In this document: positions 7,808 to 15,856 of the stretch, one piece after another
Numbering within the stretch: the first letter of the stretch is position 1
How the letters are laid out: each line of letters starts with the position of its first letter
Position numbers and translations under genes: made by a program
Source of the DNA: Brevibacillus fortis
Lineage (GTDB): Bacteria > Bacillota > Bacilli > Brevibacillales > Brevibacillaceae
Reading direction: 5' to 3'
NCBI RefSeq assembly: GCF_003013395.1
Contig: NZ_PXZM01000041.1
Span: forward strand, 1 to 64,000
Length of the DNA stretch: 64,000 nucleotides
The notes under the pieces: model-generated
Databases searched by the model: none
What the model was told of the DNA's origin: nothing
The model's input: the letters and a program-made list of their open reading frames with translations, nothing else

Positions 7808-8974
7808 ATGCCCGTGAAAAAGAAGAGAAGAGCTGTTGTACCTGTAAAGACACTGATTCTCGACAAGCCGGTTATCGCTGTGACGGGAAGTGCAGGGAAG
7901 ACCACAACAAAGGAAATGATCTATTCCATCCTGAATCTACGCATGCCCACATATAAATCGATGTACAACAAGAACTTCCTGGGAAATACACGAGCGCATA
8001 CCAAAAGAATTCGGGACGAGCACAAGGCCGTAGTGCTTGAGTATGGTATTTATCGAAGCGGCCATTTGCGGCAACATTGCAAAATCATACAGCCGTCGAT
8101 GGGAGTTATCACGAATATTGGCACGGCTCATATCGGCAATTTTGGCGGGGATGTCAGGCTGCTGGCGTTAGCCAAAACGGAGTTAATTCGTCATTTGAAA
8201 TCCACGGGAACCATTTTTCTCAATTGGGACTGTCCCTTTTCTCGCGAGTTTATTCAACAGCCTTACCTGGGGTCGTTCTTAGGAAAAATCGTGACATTTG
8301 GCAAGGGGCAGGAGGCGGACTATAAGGCGGGCCGAACGAAATTAGAGGACAATGGGTTTCGATTCGAATGTTCTTTACGCGGAGAGAAGGAGTCATTTTT
8401 TGTCCCTATTCCGGGAGAGCATAATTTGTCCAACGCTTTGGCTGCTATTGCTGTCGCGCATACGATGGGGATTCCCGTCGATGTTATTCGTCGCGGATTA
8501 AGTCAGTTTCGCGGACAGCGCAAACGACTAACTTGCTATCGCCTCGCGGATAACATTCAGGTGCTGGATGATACCTACAGCTCGAATCCGGATGCGGCCA
8601 AGGCAGCAATTGATGTGTTAAGCCAGGTAGGGCATACCACAAAGATTGCGGTGCTCGCCAGTATGCTGGAAATGGGCAAATATGACGTGAAAGGTCATGA
8701 GGATGTCGGAAAATATTTGAGTCAAAAAAATGTAGACTTCTTATATACACTGGGAAGAAGTGCTAGGTATATTGCCAGAGCAGCGATTCGCTCCGGATTT
8801 CCAGCAAATCGGGTCAGACATTGCTTGAGTAAGGCAGGCTTGCATCGGTGTCTAGCAAAACAGTTGAAGCCAAATACAGCATTCCTCGTAAAAGGATCGA
8901 ATCGGTTGAAAATGGGAGAGACTGTACAATTTTTGTGCAGGGTAACAGCCAATCGAAACCTGCAGAATGGATGA
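7808..8974 (+). CDS. Mur ligase family protein, MurF-like without N-terminal domain
   Basis: This ATP-dependent amide ligase of 388 residues has the Mur P-loop at residues about 23-31 (TGSAGKTTT), the MurF-like stretch NKNFLGNTRAH and NIGTAHIGNFGG. The central domain follows to about 235, then a C-terminal domain with VLDDTYSSNPDAAKAA and LASMLEMG. MurF normally has about 80 extra residues before the P-loop that bind UDP-sugar; these are absent, so the substrate is probably not the usual UDP-MurNAc-tripeptide. AAAGGGG is only 2 bases before the ATG at 7808, so the GTG at 7814 (8-base spacing) may be the real start. It is divergent from the CapA-like gene and may act with it. Confidence 0.8.
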   Translation: MPVKKKRRAVVPVKTLILDKPVIAVTGSAGKTTTKEMIYSILNLRMPTYKSMYNKNFLGNTRAHTKRIRDEHKAVVLEYGIYRSGHLRQHCKIIQPSMGVITNIGTAHIGNFGGDVRLLALAKTELIRHLKSTGTIFLNWDCPFSREFIQQPYLGSFLGKIVTFGKGQEADYKAGRTKLEDNGFRFECSLRGEKESFFVPIPGEHNLSNALAAIAVAHTMGIPVDVIRRGLSQFRGQRKRLTCYRLADNIQVLDDTYSSNPDAAKAAIDVLSQVGHTTKIAVLASMLEMGKYDVKGHEDVGKYLSQKNVDFLYTLGRSARYIARAAIRSGFPANRVRHCLSKAGLHRCLAKQLKPNTAFLVKGSNRLKMGETVQFLCRVTANRNLQNG

Positions 8975-9054
8975 AAGAGTGGGGACACCTGCGGGGTGGC
9001 GGACAAGGGATTTGCCTACAGGCAATTGCGGAAAAAATAGGTGAATGACGGCGG

Positions 9055-9083
9055 GCAAACGCACATACCATCTGTGCGTTTGC
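9055..9083 (+). other. Perfect 11-bp hairpin without U-tract
   Basis: GCAAACGCACA (9055-9065) and TGTGCGTTTGC (9073-9083) form a perfect stem with a seven-base loop between the MurF-like gene and the Pro/Gly-rich gene. No T-run follows on the plus strand, so it is not a classical terminator. It could be a processing, stability or 5' leader element. Confidence 0.55.
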
Positions 9084-9122
9084 TGCATCTCCTATAGGGA
9101 GACTTGTAGGAGGTGACATGTC

Positions 9123-9452
9123 ATGTCATATCAATTTCCACCTGGTTCCCCAGGCTATCCAGGTTCCTCCGGTGCGCCGGGAGGTTTCCCTCCGCCACCA
9201 CCGGGTCCTCCGCCGGGCAGGACGCCAAGTGCACCGGGAGCAAGAGGCTACGGGGGGACACGCAGGATTGATGCAGGCGGTTTCTATCCCTGTTTATATC
9301 GCTACACATACGTTTGGCTGCGCAATGGTAGGTCTTTCTGGTTTTACCCCGTCTATGTCAGTCGTAACTCTGTAGCCGGATACCGCTGGAGAAGAAATCG
9401 GTGGGAGTATTACGGGACAGACTTGAATCGAATTTCCTATTTTACCTGCTGA
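9123..9452 (+). CDS. Pro/Gly-rich small protein, putative spore-surface protein
   Basis: A 109-residue protein in two parts. The N-terminal 45 residues are collagen-like and proline-rich (PGSPGYPGSSGAPGG, PPPPPGPPPG). The C-terminal 60 residues are aromatic and basic (YTYVWLRNGRSFWFYPVYV, SVAGYRWRRNRWEYYG) with one Cys near FYPC and one at the very C-terminus. I recall similar C-terminal domains in uncharacterised proteins of Bacillales, some annotated as coat or transporter proteins without proof. A spore-surface role is inference from composition. The ATG follows GTAGGAGGTGACATGTC. A strong terminator directly follows. Confidence 0.75.
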   Translation: MSYQFPPGSPGYPGSSGAPGGFPPPPPGPPPGRTPSAPGARGYGGTRRIDAGGFYPCLYRYTYVWLRNGRSFWFYPVYVSRNSVAGYRWRRNRWEYYGTDLNRISYFTC

Positions 9453-9466
9453 CTACCTTTATCAGC

Positions 9467-9499
9467 AAAAAGGCCATTCCCTGGGAGGATGGCCTTTTT
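9467..9499. terminator. Bidirectional intrinsic terminator
   Basis: AAAAAGGCCATTCC / GGATGGCCTTTTT forms a long stem with A/T runs on both sides. It serves the 9123 gene and the convergent operon ending at 9512. Confidence 0.85.
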
Positions 9500-9511
9500 A
9501 TTTTGAAGTAC

Positions 9512-10285
9512 TTATTTTATTGAGAGTGAAAAATCCTTGTGATCATGTATGTCTCCTTTTTCCACATGGACCTTCACGGTATAATCCCCGGCGGTAGGGA
9601 ACTGTACGTTACCTACATACTGTCCTGCCGCAGTTTCCGTTGCATCGGCGAAGCTGTGCTTCACGTCATTTCCCTGCCAGAACTCGAATTTGACTGTCGC
9701 TTTGTCCAATGCTTTGTTGTCTTTCATGAGATGAACCGTGAGAGCAGCTGGTGTTACTACTTGAATATTGTCGGCTGGGGAGAAATGATAATCCACTGTT
9801 TCCGCATTCGCGTGACCTGCCGCCCCATGATCGTGTGACTGACCTGTGCCAGCTTGAGGAGCGGATGACGTTGCCCCAGGAGTATCGCCAGCCTTGCTGT
9901 TTACGGTAAACGGTGTCTTCTGCATGTTGTGGAAATCACGTGCCGTTACATGGTAGTAGACAAAATAGGAACCTGGCTCGCTAATGGTTTGTTGGGCCGT
10001 GTAGACACCGTCTCCTTGCAGCGCAGCCGGGATCGTTTCATGTTTTTCTTGTCCATCCTTCCACCATTCGAACTTCACTTCCTTGGCATCGTCCACGGGT
10101 TGTCCATCTTGTGTGACTTTAACCGAGAAGGTAACCGTGTCGCCGGCTACAAGTTCCTTTGGTTCCAATGTAAAGGCAGCCTCGACGGGAGATCCGGGTA
10201 GCAAGGCTTGTTGATCGTTCTCTTTTCCACAAGCGGCTAAAAGGAGCATGAGCATGGATAAGAGCAGAATCATTGTACGTTTCAT
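9512..10285 (-). CDS. FixH/YtkA-like domain lipoprotein
   Basis: A 257-residue lipoprotein. The N-terminus MKRTMILLLSMLMLLLAAC ends in a lipobox with the modified Cys at about residue 19. Two Ig-like YtkA/FixH domains follow (about 35-130 and 165-255), each with the pattern of a strand, a WKDGQ or FWQGND turn, and a Gly-Tyr/Ser-Tyr strand near the end. A His-rich linker (GQSHDHGAAGHAN, about 148-160) could bind copper. It is the last gene of the ctaG-sco operon, 6 bases after sco. This context suggests a role at the outer face of the membrane in copper delivery to cytochrome oxidase, which is inference. Confidence 0.8.
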   Translation of the reverse strand: MKRTMILLLSMLMLLLAACGKENDQQALLPGSPVEAAFTLEPKELVAGDTVTFSVKVTQDGQPVDDAKEVKFEWWKDGQEKHETIPAALQGDGVYTAQQTISEPGSYFVYYHVTARDFHNMQKTPFTVNSKAGDTPGATSSAPQAGTGQSHDHGAAGHANAETVDYHFSPADNIQVVTPAALTVHLMKDNKALDKATVKFEFWQGNDVKHSFADATETAAGQYVGNVQFPTAGDYTVKVHVEKGDIHDHKDFSLSIK

Positions 10286-10291
10286 GTTGGA

Positions 10292-10906
10292 TTACCCTTC
10301 CTTCTTCAATTTCAACAGTTCCTGATAAATTTGTTCGGGATCGAAATCGTCTCCCATGCCGAATTTTTGAATGACGGTATTGTTATCATCCACAAGATAC
10401 GTACTCGTTGTATGAGAGATAAATCCATCTTCCATCTTATTGGCCAAAAAGCCAAGTGAATTTGTAACCGTTTTGATCGTTTCGTCATCACCCCTAAGCA
10501 GGGTCCAGCCTTGCTCTTGAATCCCCAACTGCTTGGCGTAGTAACGCATGACATCAGGGGTATCGTTTTGCGGATCAATCGTGATGGTCAAAAACTCAAC
10601 GTTTTGCCCCATCAAGTTTGCTTCAAGCAAGCGTTTTTGCAGCTGAACCATTTTTACCGTTGTCGTAGGACAAATATCCGGGCAACGAGTATAAATCAGC
10701 TCCACCAAACGAAACGTTTTCTTTTGCGGTGCTAACGAATAGGATTGTCCATCGATTGTTTGCAAAGTCACATCATCTGGTAATTTCGCCTGGGCGTTTT
10801 TGGGTCCGAACCAAACCCAAGAAGCGACAAGAACAATTAGGACAAGGATGGGTAATAGCAAGAGCAACCGTCTGATTCGGATAGCGGTAGCAGGGGCGAT
10901 ATTCAC
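10292..10906 (-). CDS. SCO1/SenC-family copper chaperone
   Basis: A membrane-anchored thioredoxin-fold protein of 204 residues. Residues about 11-32 form an N-terminal signal anchor (LLLLLPILVLIVLVASWVW). The copper site is TRCPDICPTTT (CxxxC) near residue 75, with the conserved distal His in FISHTTSTYLVD. SCO proteins deliver copper to the CuA centre of cytochrome c oxidase. The start is GTG, with AGGAGG 10 bases upstream. It lies between ctaG and a FixH/YtkA-like lipoprotein gene in one operon, which fits oxidase assembly. Confidence 0.92.
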   Translation of the reverse strand: MNIAPATAIRIRRLLLLLPILVLIVLVASWVWFGPKNAQAKLPDDVTLQTIDGQSYSLAPQKKTFRLVELIYTRCPDICPTTTVKMVQLQKRLLEANLMGQNVEFLTITIDPQNDTPDVMRYYAKQLGIQEQGWTLLRGDDETIKTVTNSLGFLANKMEDGFISHTTSTYLVDDNNTVIQKFGMGDDFDPEQIYQELLKLKKEG

Positions 10907-10940
10907 GTGTGTGTGTCGCCTCCTTTCTGATTCTTTTTGG

Positions 10941-11810
10941 CTATGGCGTCATGAGTCCGTCCTCTTCCTGATTCTTTTCTTTTCGATACCAGGTAGCGAA
11001 GATGTAAGCCAAGACGACCCCGTACGTTAGCTCCTGCATGAGCTTCATCACAATTCCGCCCAGCCGTTGATCTTCCAGAGGGGGCAGTGGAACGGCGAAC
11101 ATCGATTTGTCGATCGGCGTGGAAAAGAATGGAGCGCAGAGCATGGAAGGACCGTCTACATATGTCGTATACAATGGTGTTGCTGAAAAAATAATCAGTG
11201 CGCACGCAGGTGTAATCAAAACACCGTTAGCAAAGATGTAGGCAAGCTTTTGTAGTTCCGACAGACGATGAATTTCCGGTATCGGTGCGATAACAGGCAT
11301 CCACATCAAAATCGCTGTTACCAGCAGCAGTAAATGAATCAAATTATGGAGGGCCAGGTTGTTCATCGCCAAGTCTAAAATAACTGGCATATGGTAAAAC
11401 GAGAACAGGGCATTGAACATGAGAATAGCGGGTATCGGGTGACTCGCTATACGCATGAAAGTCTTGAGCCCCCGGCGATAGAACAGGGAGCGGATCAGCC
11501 ATGACGGAGTCCCTGCCAAGAGCAGCAAGGGCATCGCGAGATAGAGCAGCGACTGCTGCAGCATGTGGGCGCTAAACAAAAAATGCCCAGCTACGTTCAA
11601 GGGACTCCCCATACTAAAGTAAAAACCGATTAAGCCGAGAGTGAAAAAAGTCTTTTGCTTGCGAGTAACAGGTGTGGAATCTTGAAAAGTTTGGCGTAAT
11701 GGTCCGATCAGCGCGAAATAAGCCAGACCGATCAAGAAGGTCAGAAGAATCAGCTCTGGATTCCATGTCGCTCGAAAGCCAAAGGTTTCAGTGAAATAAG
11801 TGAGGGTCAT
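10941..11810 (-). CDS. ctaG: Cytochrome c oxidase assembly factor CtaG
   Basis: A 289-residue polytopic membrane protein with about seven hydrophobic segments. It carries CtaG (caa3-type) features: an early TWNPEL, GHFLFSAHMLQQSLLYLAMPLLLLAGTP and the later LHNLIHLLLLV. The His residues in these helices are thought to handle copper. In Bacillus, CtaG is required for caa3 oxidase. The start follows ACGGAGGTAATCGC. It is the first gene of the ctaG-sco-lipoprotein operon. The oxidase structural genes ctaCDEF, which flank ctaG in B. subtilis, are not in this window. Confidence 0.9.
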   Translation of the reverse strand: MTLTYFTETFGFRATWNPELILLTFLIGLAYFALIGPLRQTFQDSTPVTRKQKTFFTLGLIGFYFSMGSPLNVAGHFLFSAHMLQQSLLYLAMPLLLLAGTPSWLIRSLFYRRGLKTFMRIASHPIPAILMFNALFSFYHMPVILDLAMNNLALHNLIHLLLLVTAILMWMPVIAPIPEIHRLSELQKLAYIFANGVLITPACALIIFSATPLYTTYVDGPSMLCAPFFSTPIDKSMFAVPLPPLEDQRLGGIVMKLMQELTYGVVLAYIFATWYRKEKNQEEDGLMTP

Positions 11811-11848
11811 GCGATTACCTCCGTTTTCAAGGATTATCCCCAGTACTC

Positions 11849-11877
11849 ATTATAGGCAAATAACTGGAAAAGCCTAA
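11849..11877 (-). promoter_or_regulatory. Candidate sigma-A promoter of the ctaG operon
   Basis: On the minus strand TTAGGC (11872-11877), a 17-base spacer and a perfect TATAAT (11849-11854) lie about 40 bases before ctaG. The -10 is perfect and the -35 is weak. Confidence 0.45.
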
Positions 11878-11940
11878 TGACTCGTTCGGGCTATTTCTTC
11901 CAAGGGAACGGAAATCTTCACATATTTGTCACGTATGTCC

Positions 11941-11977
11941 AAATGAAAAGAGCCTCCCGCAAAGAATCGAGGGAGGC
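11941..11977 (-). terminator. Intrinsic terminator of the bdbC-thioredoxin operon
   Basis: GCCTCCC (11952-11958) / GGGAGGC (11971-11977), followed on the minus strand by TCTTTTCATTT, begins 10 bases after the thioredoxin-like stop. Confidence 0.7.
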
Positions 11978-11986
11978 TACCACACG

Positions 11987-12457
11987 TTATGATTTTTTCT
12001 GTTCTTCCAACCAAGTTTTCCATTCGCTTGCATCGCGTCCGCCGACGAGTCGAGCCACTTCCTTGCCGCCCTTGTAATGAACAAGGGTCGGGGTAAACTC
12101 GATCTGGTAATTGTTGTAGCTGCCATTGAATTCAAGCAGGTTGTGCTTTTTCATGTCGATATCCAAGCTTTTGACAATCGGCACCAAGACAGGCGTGGTC
12201 GCTTTGCAATGCTCGCAGAGTGGACTGAAGTAGTATACAAACATGTCCTCCTGATTATCGAGCTTGGTTTTGAGCTCATCAGGCATGATGAGATTATCGT
12301 ACAGCGGGTCACTCAATTGTTCGAGAGTGGCGGGGTGCAAATTGGCTTTACCATAAGGGTTTCCTTCCGCAAGCTGTCGGTTCGAAATATCAGCGTACAC
12401 GATCGCACCGATCAGGATAGCAGCAACAAGGATGGATAGAAAGATGATTTTCTTCAT
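11987..12457 (-). CDS. Membrane-anchored thioredoxin-like thiol oxidoreductase
   Basis: This 156-residue protein has an N-terminal signal anchor (about 3-22, IIFLSILVAAILIGAIVYA) and an extracytoplasmic thioredoxin fold. The active site YFSPLCEHCKATTP is at about residues 76-89 and the cis-Pro motif FTPTLVHYKGG follows. It begins 3 bases after the bdbC stop, so the pair is likely coupled. In Bacillus, BdbC works with the thiol oxidase BdbD; this protein is shorter than BdbD (about 220) and lacks its extra helical domain, so it is a functional analogue at best. Confidence 0.82.
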   Translation of the reverse strand: MKKIIFLSILVAAILIGAIVYADISNRQLAEGNPYGKANLHPATLEQLSDPLYDNLIMPDELKTKLDNQEDMFVYYFSPLCEHCKATTPVLVPIVKSLDIDMKKHNLLEFNGSYNNYQIEFTPTLVHYKGGKEVARLVGGRDASEWKTWLEEQKKS

Positions 12458-12460
12458 GAA

Positions 12461-12889
12461 TCATTTCTCCTTTGCATTTTTCATAACGATGACAAGCAGG
12501 ATACTGATCAAGGTGAAGGCAATGAGAGCAAGGAACGGAATGGTGATAAACCCAAGCCAGTTAATATAGTCCGTGTTGCATGGCACAATGCCGCAAGCAC
12601 TACCCAGATCTTGCAGGGCAGGTATTTTTTGAATCGAGTAATGATACAGAGATGTGAGTCCTCCTATGATGGAGAGAATCAAGGCGTACGACGCGATCTT
12701 GTCATCTTTTTTCGCGGAGGCGACCCCGAGTAAGATGACGAGCGGGTACATCAAGATTCGCTGGTACCAGCACAGGTCACACGGTATGTACTTTAACACC
12801 TCTGAAAAAAACAAACTGCCTCCTGTGGCGATTAAGGAGACTCCCCATGCGGCAAACATGGCTTGTTCCACGATTTGCTGACGTTTCAT
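12461..12889 (-). CDS. bdbC: Disulfide bond formation protein BdbC (DsbB family)
   Basis: A 142-residue membrane protein with four predicted membrane helices. It contains the quinone-side CxxC (YIPCDLCWYQRILMYP, about residues 37-40) and the second outer Cys pair (ACGIVPCNTDYI). DsbB/BdbC proteins reoxidise a thiol oxidase using quinone. I chose the ATG at 12889, which follows GAGGTGTTTAT. The longer frame starting at 12916 has no site. It is the first gene of a two-gene operon with the thioredoxin-like gene. In Bacillus this system supports competence pseudopilin and ComEC disulfides, and comEC is elsewhere in this window. Confidence 0.88.
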   Translation of the reverse strand: MKRQQIVEQAMFAAWGVSLIATGGSLFFSEVLKYIPCDLCWYQRILMYPLVILLGVASAKKDDKIASYALILSIIGGLTSLYHYSIQKIPALQDLGSACGIVPCNTDYINWLGFITIPFLALIAFTLISILLVIVMKNAKEK

Positions 12890-13060
12890 ATAAACACCTC
12901 GTTCATATCTTAACATATTACAAATCGAAAGTTGATTATAAAAAGTAATAATTTATTGAATGAATGGGCTTGTCTCCTGCATCATACTGGATGCACTACC
13001 CGATGCGCTTGCAGCAGGTAGGAGCACCCGTGCGTAAGCTCCCAGTTTTTCCGAGCATGA

Positions 13061-13846
13061 TCAGTAGACCCGAACTTGTGGGGAGGATTGCCTATCCCGA
13101 ATCGGTACGAAAATGGATTGGAGAGAAGGCCATTCGACAAGCATGACGCCTCGCCAATATCCTGCACCACCATCAATGCCGACTATATTGTCTCTGCGCC
13201 AAGGACCGTTGCCTGTGTATTGAGGTAATCCTGGAACAGGTGTATGGCCAAAGATGACAGGGAGCTCTCCATCATAATAAAGGTAAAAAGGCTCGCGAAT
13301 CCATAGTAAATCATGCGGATTTTGTTCCTGCAAGGGGATGCCGGGTCGAATTCCTGCGTGGACCAAAAGTACGGCTGGAGCGCCTGTTCTCGGATCGGCT
13401 GGCAGCTCTATATACAAAGGAAGAGAGGACAAGGCCGGTAAAATTGTTGGATAGCGAGAAAGGATGAATTGCCGCGCTTCTTCTTGTTCCTGCAAAGAAG
13501 GCATCCGGTTAAGAAAAGCTCGCCGCAGCGGGTGATTCCCTAAGAAAGAGCGTATGGTGGCATCGCCGCCATTGTAGCGCAGGTATAACTCCGGATTGCC
13601 GTTGCCAGACAGCCAATCCTCAAGCATTTGCTCGTGGTTGCCTTTTAAGAGATAGATTTGGTTCGGGTACGCCTGCCGAAGAGCGAGTAGATCGAGCAAA
13701 ACTTCCTTTGATTCAGGACCCCGATCGATCATGTCCCCCAATACGTACAGCCGATTACCAGCCTGAGGGGAGAAGGAAACGTCCCGCAGCGCCTTTTGAA
13801 AAGCCTGATTCTGACCATGTATGTCCGAGACCAAATAAGTAGCCAA
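13061..13846 (-). CDS. Metallophosphoesterase, PrpE-like serine/threonine phosphatase
   Basis: A cytoplasmic phosphatase of 261 residues with the PPP-type metal motifs: SDIHGQ (7-12), GDMIDRGPES (about 37-46), GNHEQM (about 69-74) and late FGHTPV and GIDGGAGY. These bind two metal ions and the phosphate. It resembles PrpE/ApaH-type enzymes, which act on phosphoproteins or dinucleoside tetraphosphates; which one cannot be decided here. The start is TTG with GGAGG 10 bases before it. The gene stands alone, divergent from the cupin gene. Confidence 0.85.
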   Translation of the reverse strand: MATYLVSDIHGQNQAFQKALRDVSFSPQAGNRLYVLGDMIDRGPESKEVLLDLLALRQAYPNQIYLLKGNHEQMLEDWLSGNGNPELYLRYNGGDATIRSFLGNHPLRRAFLNRMPSLQEQEEARQFILSRYPTILPALSSLPLYIELPADPRTGAPAVLLVHAGIRPGIPLQEQNPHDLLWIREPFYLYYDGELPVIFGHTPVPGLPQYTGNGPWRRDNIVGIDGGAGYWRGVMLVEWPSLQSIFVPIRDRQSSPQVRVY

Positions 13847-14024
13847 ACAAGATCATCCTCCTCGATTACCCGTTATGCCTTTTAGTAGGATATGTTTGTG
13901 CAAAGTGGAGGGTGAAAGGGGTGTCTCTTGCTCGTTTGTATAGATGGGTGCACATATTTTGTGAACGGGAATAGAGATACAAAAATGAGTCAAATACCCA
14001 TACGGTGGGAGGATCAAACGACAG

Positions 14025-14768
14025 ATGGCTACTTCCTATCGCGACTACACATCGCCAAATACTCAGTTCACGTACGATATGAGAAATAATCTGTTTTTCA
14101 AAAAGGACGATCGGAACTTCATCGATTCCCTAGGGATCGCACAATTAAATACATTAGGAAACAGTTCGTTGCTAGATATTTTTCTGACAACCGGAAATGT
14201 TGTCGAGCCACACATCCATCAAAATGCATCGGAGCTGGTATACTGCATCGCGGGTGAGGCCATTGTGTCCTTAATCAATCCTTTTACCAATCAATTGCTC
14301 AATTACAATATTAAACCGAGACAAGTTGCCAATATCCCGCAGGGCTGGTGGCACTATGAAATGGCCTTGACTGACGATACGCACTTACTGGCTATTTTTG
14401 ATGCGCCTACTCCTGAGGTGATCTTTGGCTCGGATATTTTGCGTTTGACTCCAGCGAGTGTGTGGGCACATACGTATTGTTTAGACGAAGCAAAGGTAAA
14501 AGAAACATTTGCGCCTCTCACCAAAACAGTCGTGATTGGACCGCCAGTAGGATGTCAGCAGCAAGGGCAGTTACCAGATAGAGCTGCCTCAAGTCAGTAT
14601 CCGTACTATGGTTACTCGAGCCAACTGCCAGACAGTTACGGTTATTACGATGCCAACTATGTGCAGCAGGGTGGATATGGACAGCACACAGTGACTGGTT
14701 ATCCGCAATATGGCACGAGCCCCTACCATACCGGATATATGCCACAGCCCGTTTATCCATCTTATTGA
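14025..14768 (+). CDS. Cupin-domain protein with Tyr/Gln/Pro-rich tail
   Basis: The 247-residue product has a cupin beta barrel at about residues 45-130 (VVEPHIHQNASELVYCIAGE with HxH...E, and NIPQGWWHYEM with the second His) that could bind a metal ion. Residues about 180-247 form a low-complexity tail rich in Tyr, Gly, Gln and Pro (YPYYGYSSQLPDSYGYYD, ending MPQPVYPSY). Such tails occur in cross-linked spore coat proteins, so a coat location is plausible but inferred. GTGGGAGG lies before the ATG at a long but workable distance. Confidence 0.8.
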   Translation: MATSYRDYTSPNTQFTYDMRNNLFFKKDDRNFIDSLGIAQLNTLGNSSLLDIFLTTGNVVEPHIHQNASELVYCIAGEAIVSLINPFTNQLLNYNIKPRQVANIPQGWWHYEMALTDDTHLLAIFDAPTPEVIFGSDILRLTPASVWAHTYCLDEAKVKETFAPLTKTVVIGPPVGCQQQGQLPDRAASSQYPYYGYSSQLPDSYGYYDANYVQQGGYGQHTVTGYPQYGTSPYHTGYMPQPVYPSY

Positions 14769-14870
14769 ATGATAAGACAGATGGCGTTCTGATGATGAGC
14801 AGGTCTCCCAAATCCGGCATTCTTCTATTACAATCAGGAGTAGAACATTTTCAAAGAAGAAGGGGAGACC

Positions 14871-15596
14871 ATGATGGATCATCTGGCACACTGGTTGCGG
14901 ACATCTTCCTATACAGTTGTATTTACCGGAGCAGGCATGTCGACAGAGAGTGGCTTGCCTGATTTTCGTTCACAGTCTGGGCTATGGCGCGGCAAAGATC
15001 CGATGCAGCTCGCGAGTACACGTGCGATGATGGAGAATCGGGAAGCGTTTGTGGAATTTTATCAAATGCGCATTCAAGGACTGATCTCTTGCAAGCCACA
15101 TGCCGGACACGAGTGCTTGGCGGATTGGGAACGGCGTGGCTTGATTCATGGGATCATTACACAAAATGTAGATGGCTTTCATCAAGAGGCAGGAAACTTG
15201 GCTGTAGCCGAACTGCACGGCTCTCTTGCGAAAATCCGTTGTCTCGCCTGCGGGACCGAGTATGCCAACACACGTTATCTGGAGGAACAAGGAACGATCT
15301 GCGCATGTGGAGGATTTTTGCGTCCAGGGGTAGTCCTGTTTGGAGAATCTTTGCCGCAATCGCAAGTCGATCAAGCCATCTCGTGGACGGAAGAAGCCGA
15401 TTTATTTATCGTATTAGGCTCTTCACTTACCGTGAGTCCAGCCAATTGGTTCCCGCAGCATGCAAAAGAAAGAGGAGCCAAACTGGTCATTGTCAATCAG
15501 GAACCAACCCCATTGGATGCGTGGGCAGATTTGGTCATCCAAAATGAACAGATTGGCGACGTGCTGCAAAGAGTAGGACAGTCCGTAGGAGAATAA
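14871..15596 (+). CDS. NAD-dependent protein deacylase, SIR2 family
   Basis: A cytoplasmic sirtuin of 241 residues. It shows the NAD-binding GAGMSTESGLPDFRS (about 20-34), ITQNVDGFHQEAG with the catalytic His in AELHGS, a four-Cys zinc site (CLACG ... CACGG, about 127-150) and the late GSSLTVSPA and VIVNQEPTPLD. It removes acyl groups from lysines using NAD. AAGGGGAG precedes two adjacent ATGs (14871, 14874); either could start. It is followed by a terminator, so it is probably monocistronic. Confidence 0.92.
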   Translation: MMDHLAHWLRTSSYTVVFTGAGMSTESGLPDFRSQSGLWRGKDPMQLASTRAMMENREAFVEFYQMRIQGLISCKPHAGHECLADWERRGLIHGIITQNVDGFHQEAGNLAVAELHGSLAKIRCLACGTEYANTRYLEEQGTICACGGFLRPGVVLFGESLPQSQVDQAISWTEEADLFIVLGSSLTVSPANWFPQHAKERGAKLVIVNQEPTPLDAWADLVIQNEQIGDVLQRVGQSVGE

Positions 15597-15601
15597 AAGC
15601 T

Positions 15602-15638
15602 GGCGTGCTCGATGAAAAGAGTACGCCTCTTCTGTTTT
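15602..15638 (+). terminator. Terminator after sirtuin gene
   Basis: GGCGTGCTC (15602-15610) / GAGTACGCC (15619-15627) stem followed by TCTTCTGTTTT. The T-tract is imperfect. Confidence 0.6.
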
Positions 15639-15856
15639 GGGTCGGTGACGTGAATCGACGAGTGCTCTTCCTGCTTTTATTTTTGTACATGGACATGATT
15701 ATGTGTATTCAAAATTTTACCATTAATGAGATAAAGTTCCAATATTTGTGCGATCTATGTGAATCACCCTAGAGCTTGCGCGAAAAACATGATACCATCG
15801 AGTGTAAGATTCATATGGCTTCTGGATAAGCAAATAGAAAAGTACAGGTGACGTTC

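Noticed and set aside
12964-13146. 60-residue plus-strand frame
   Set aside because: It overlaps the end of the phosphatase gene on the other strand and lacks a ribosome site or recognisable sequence.
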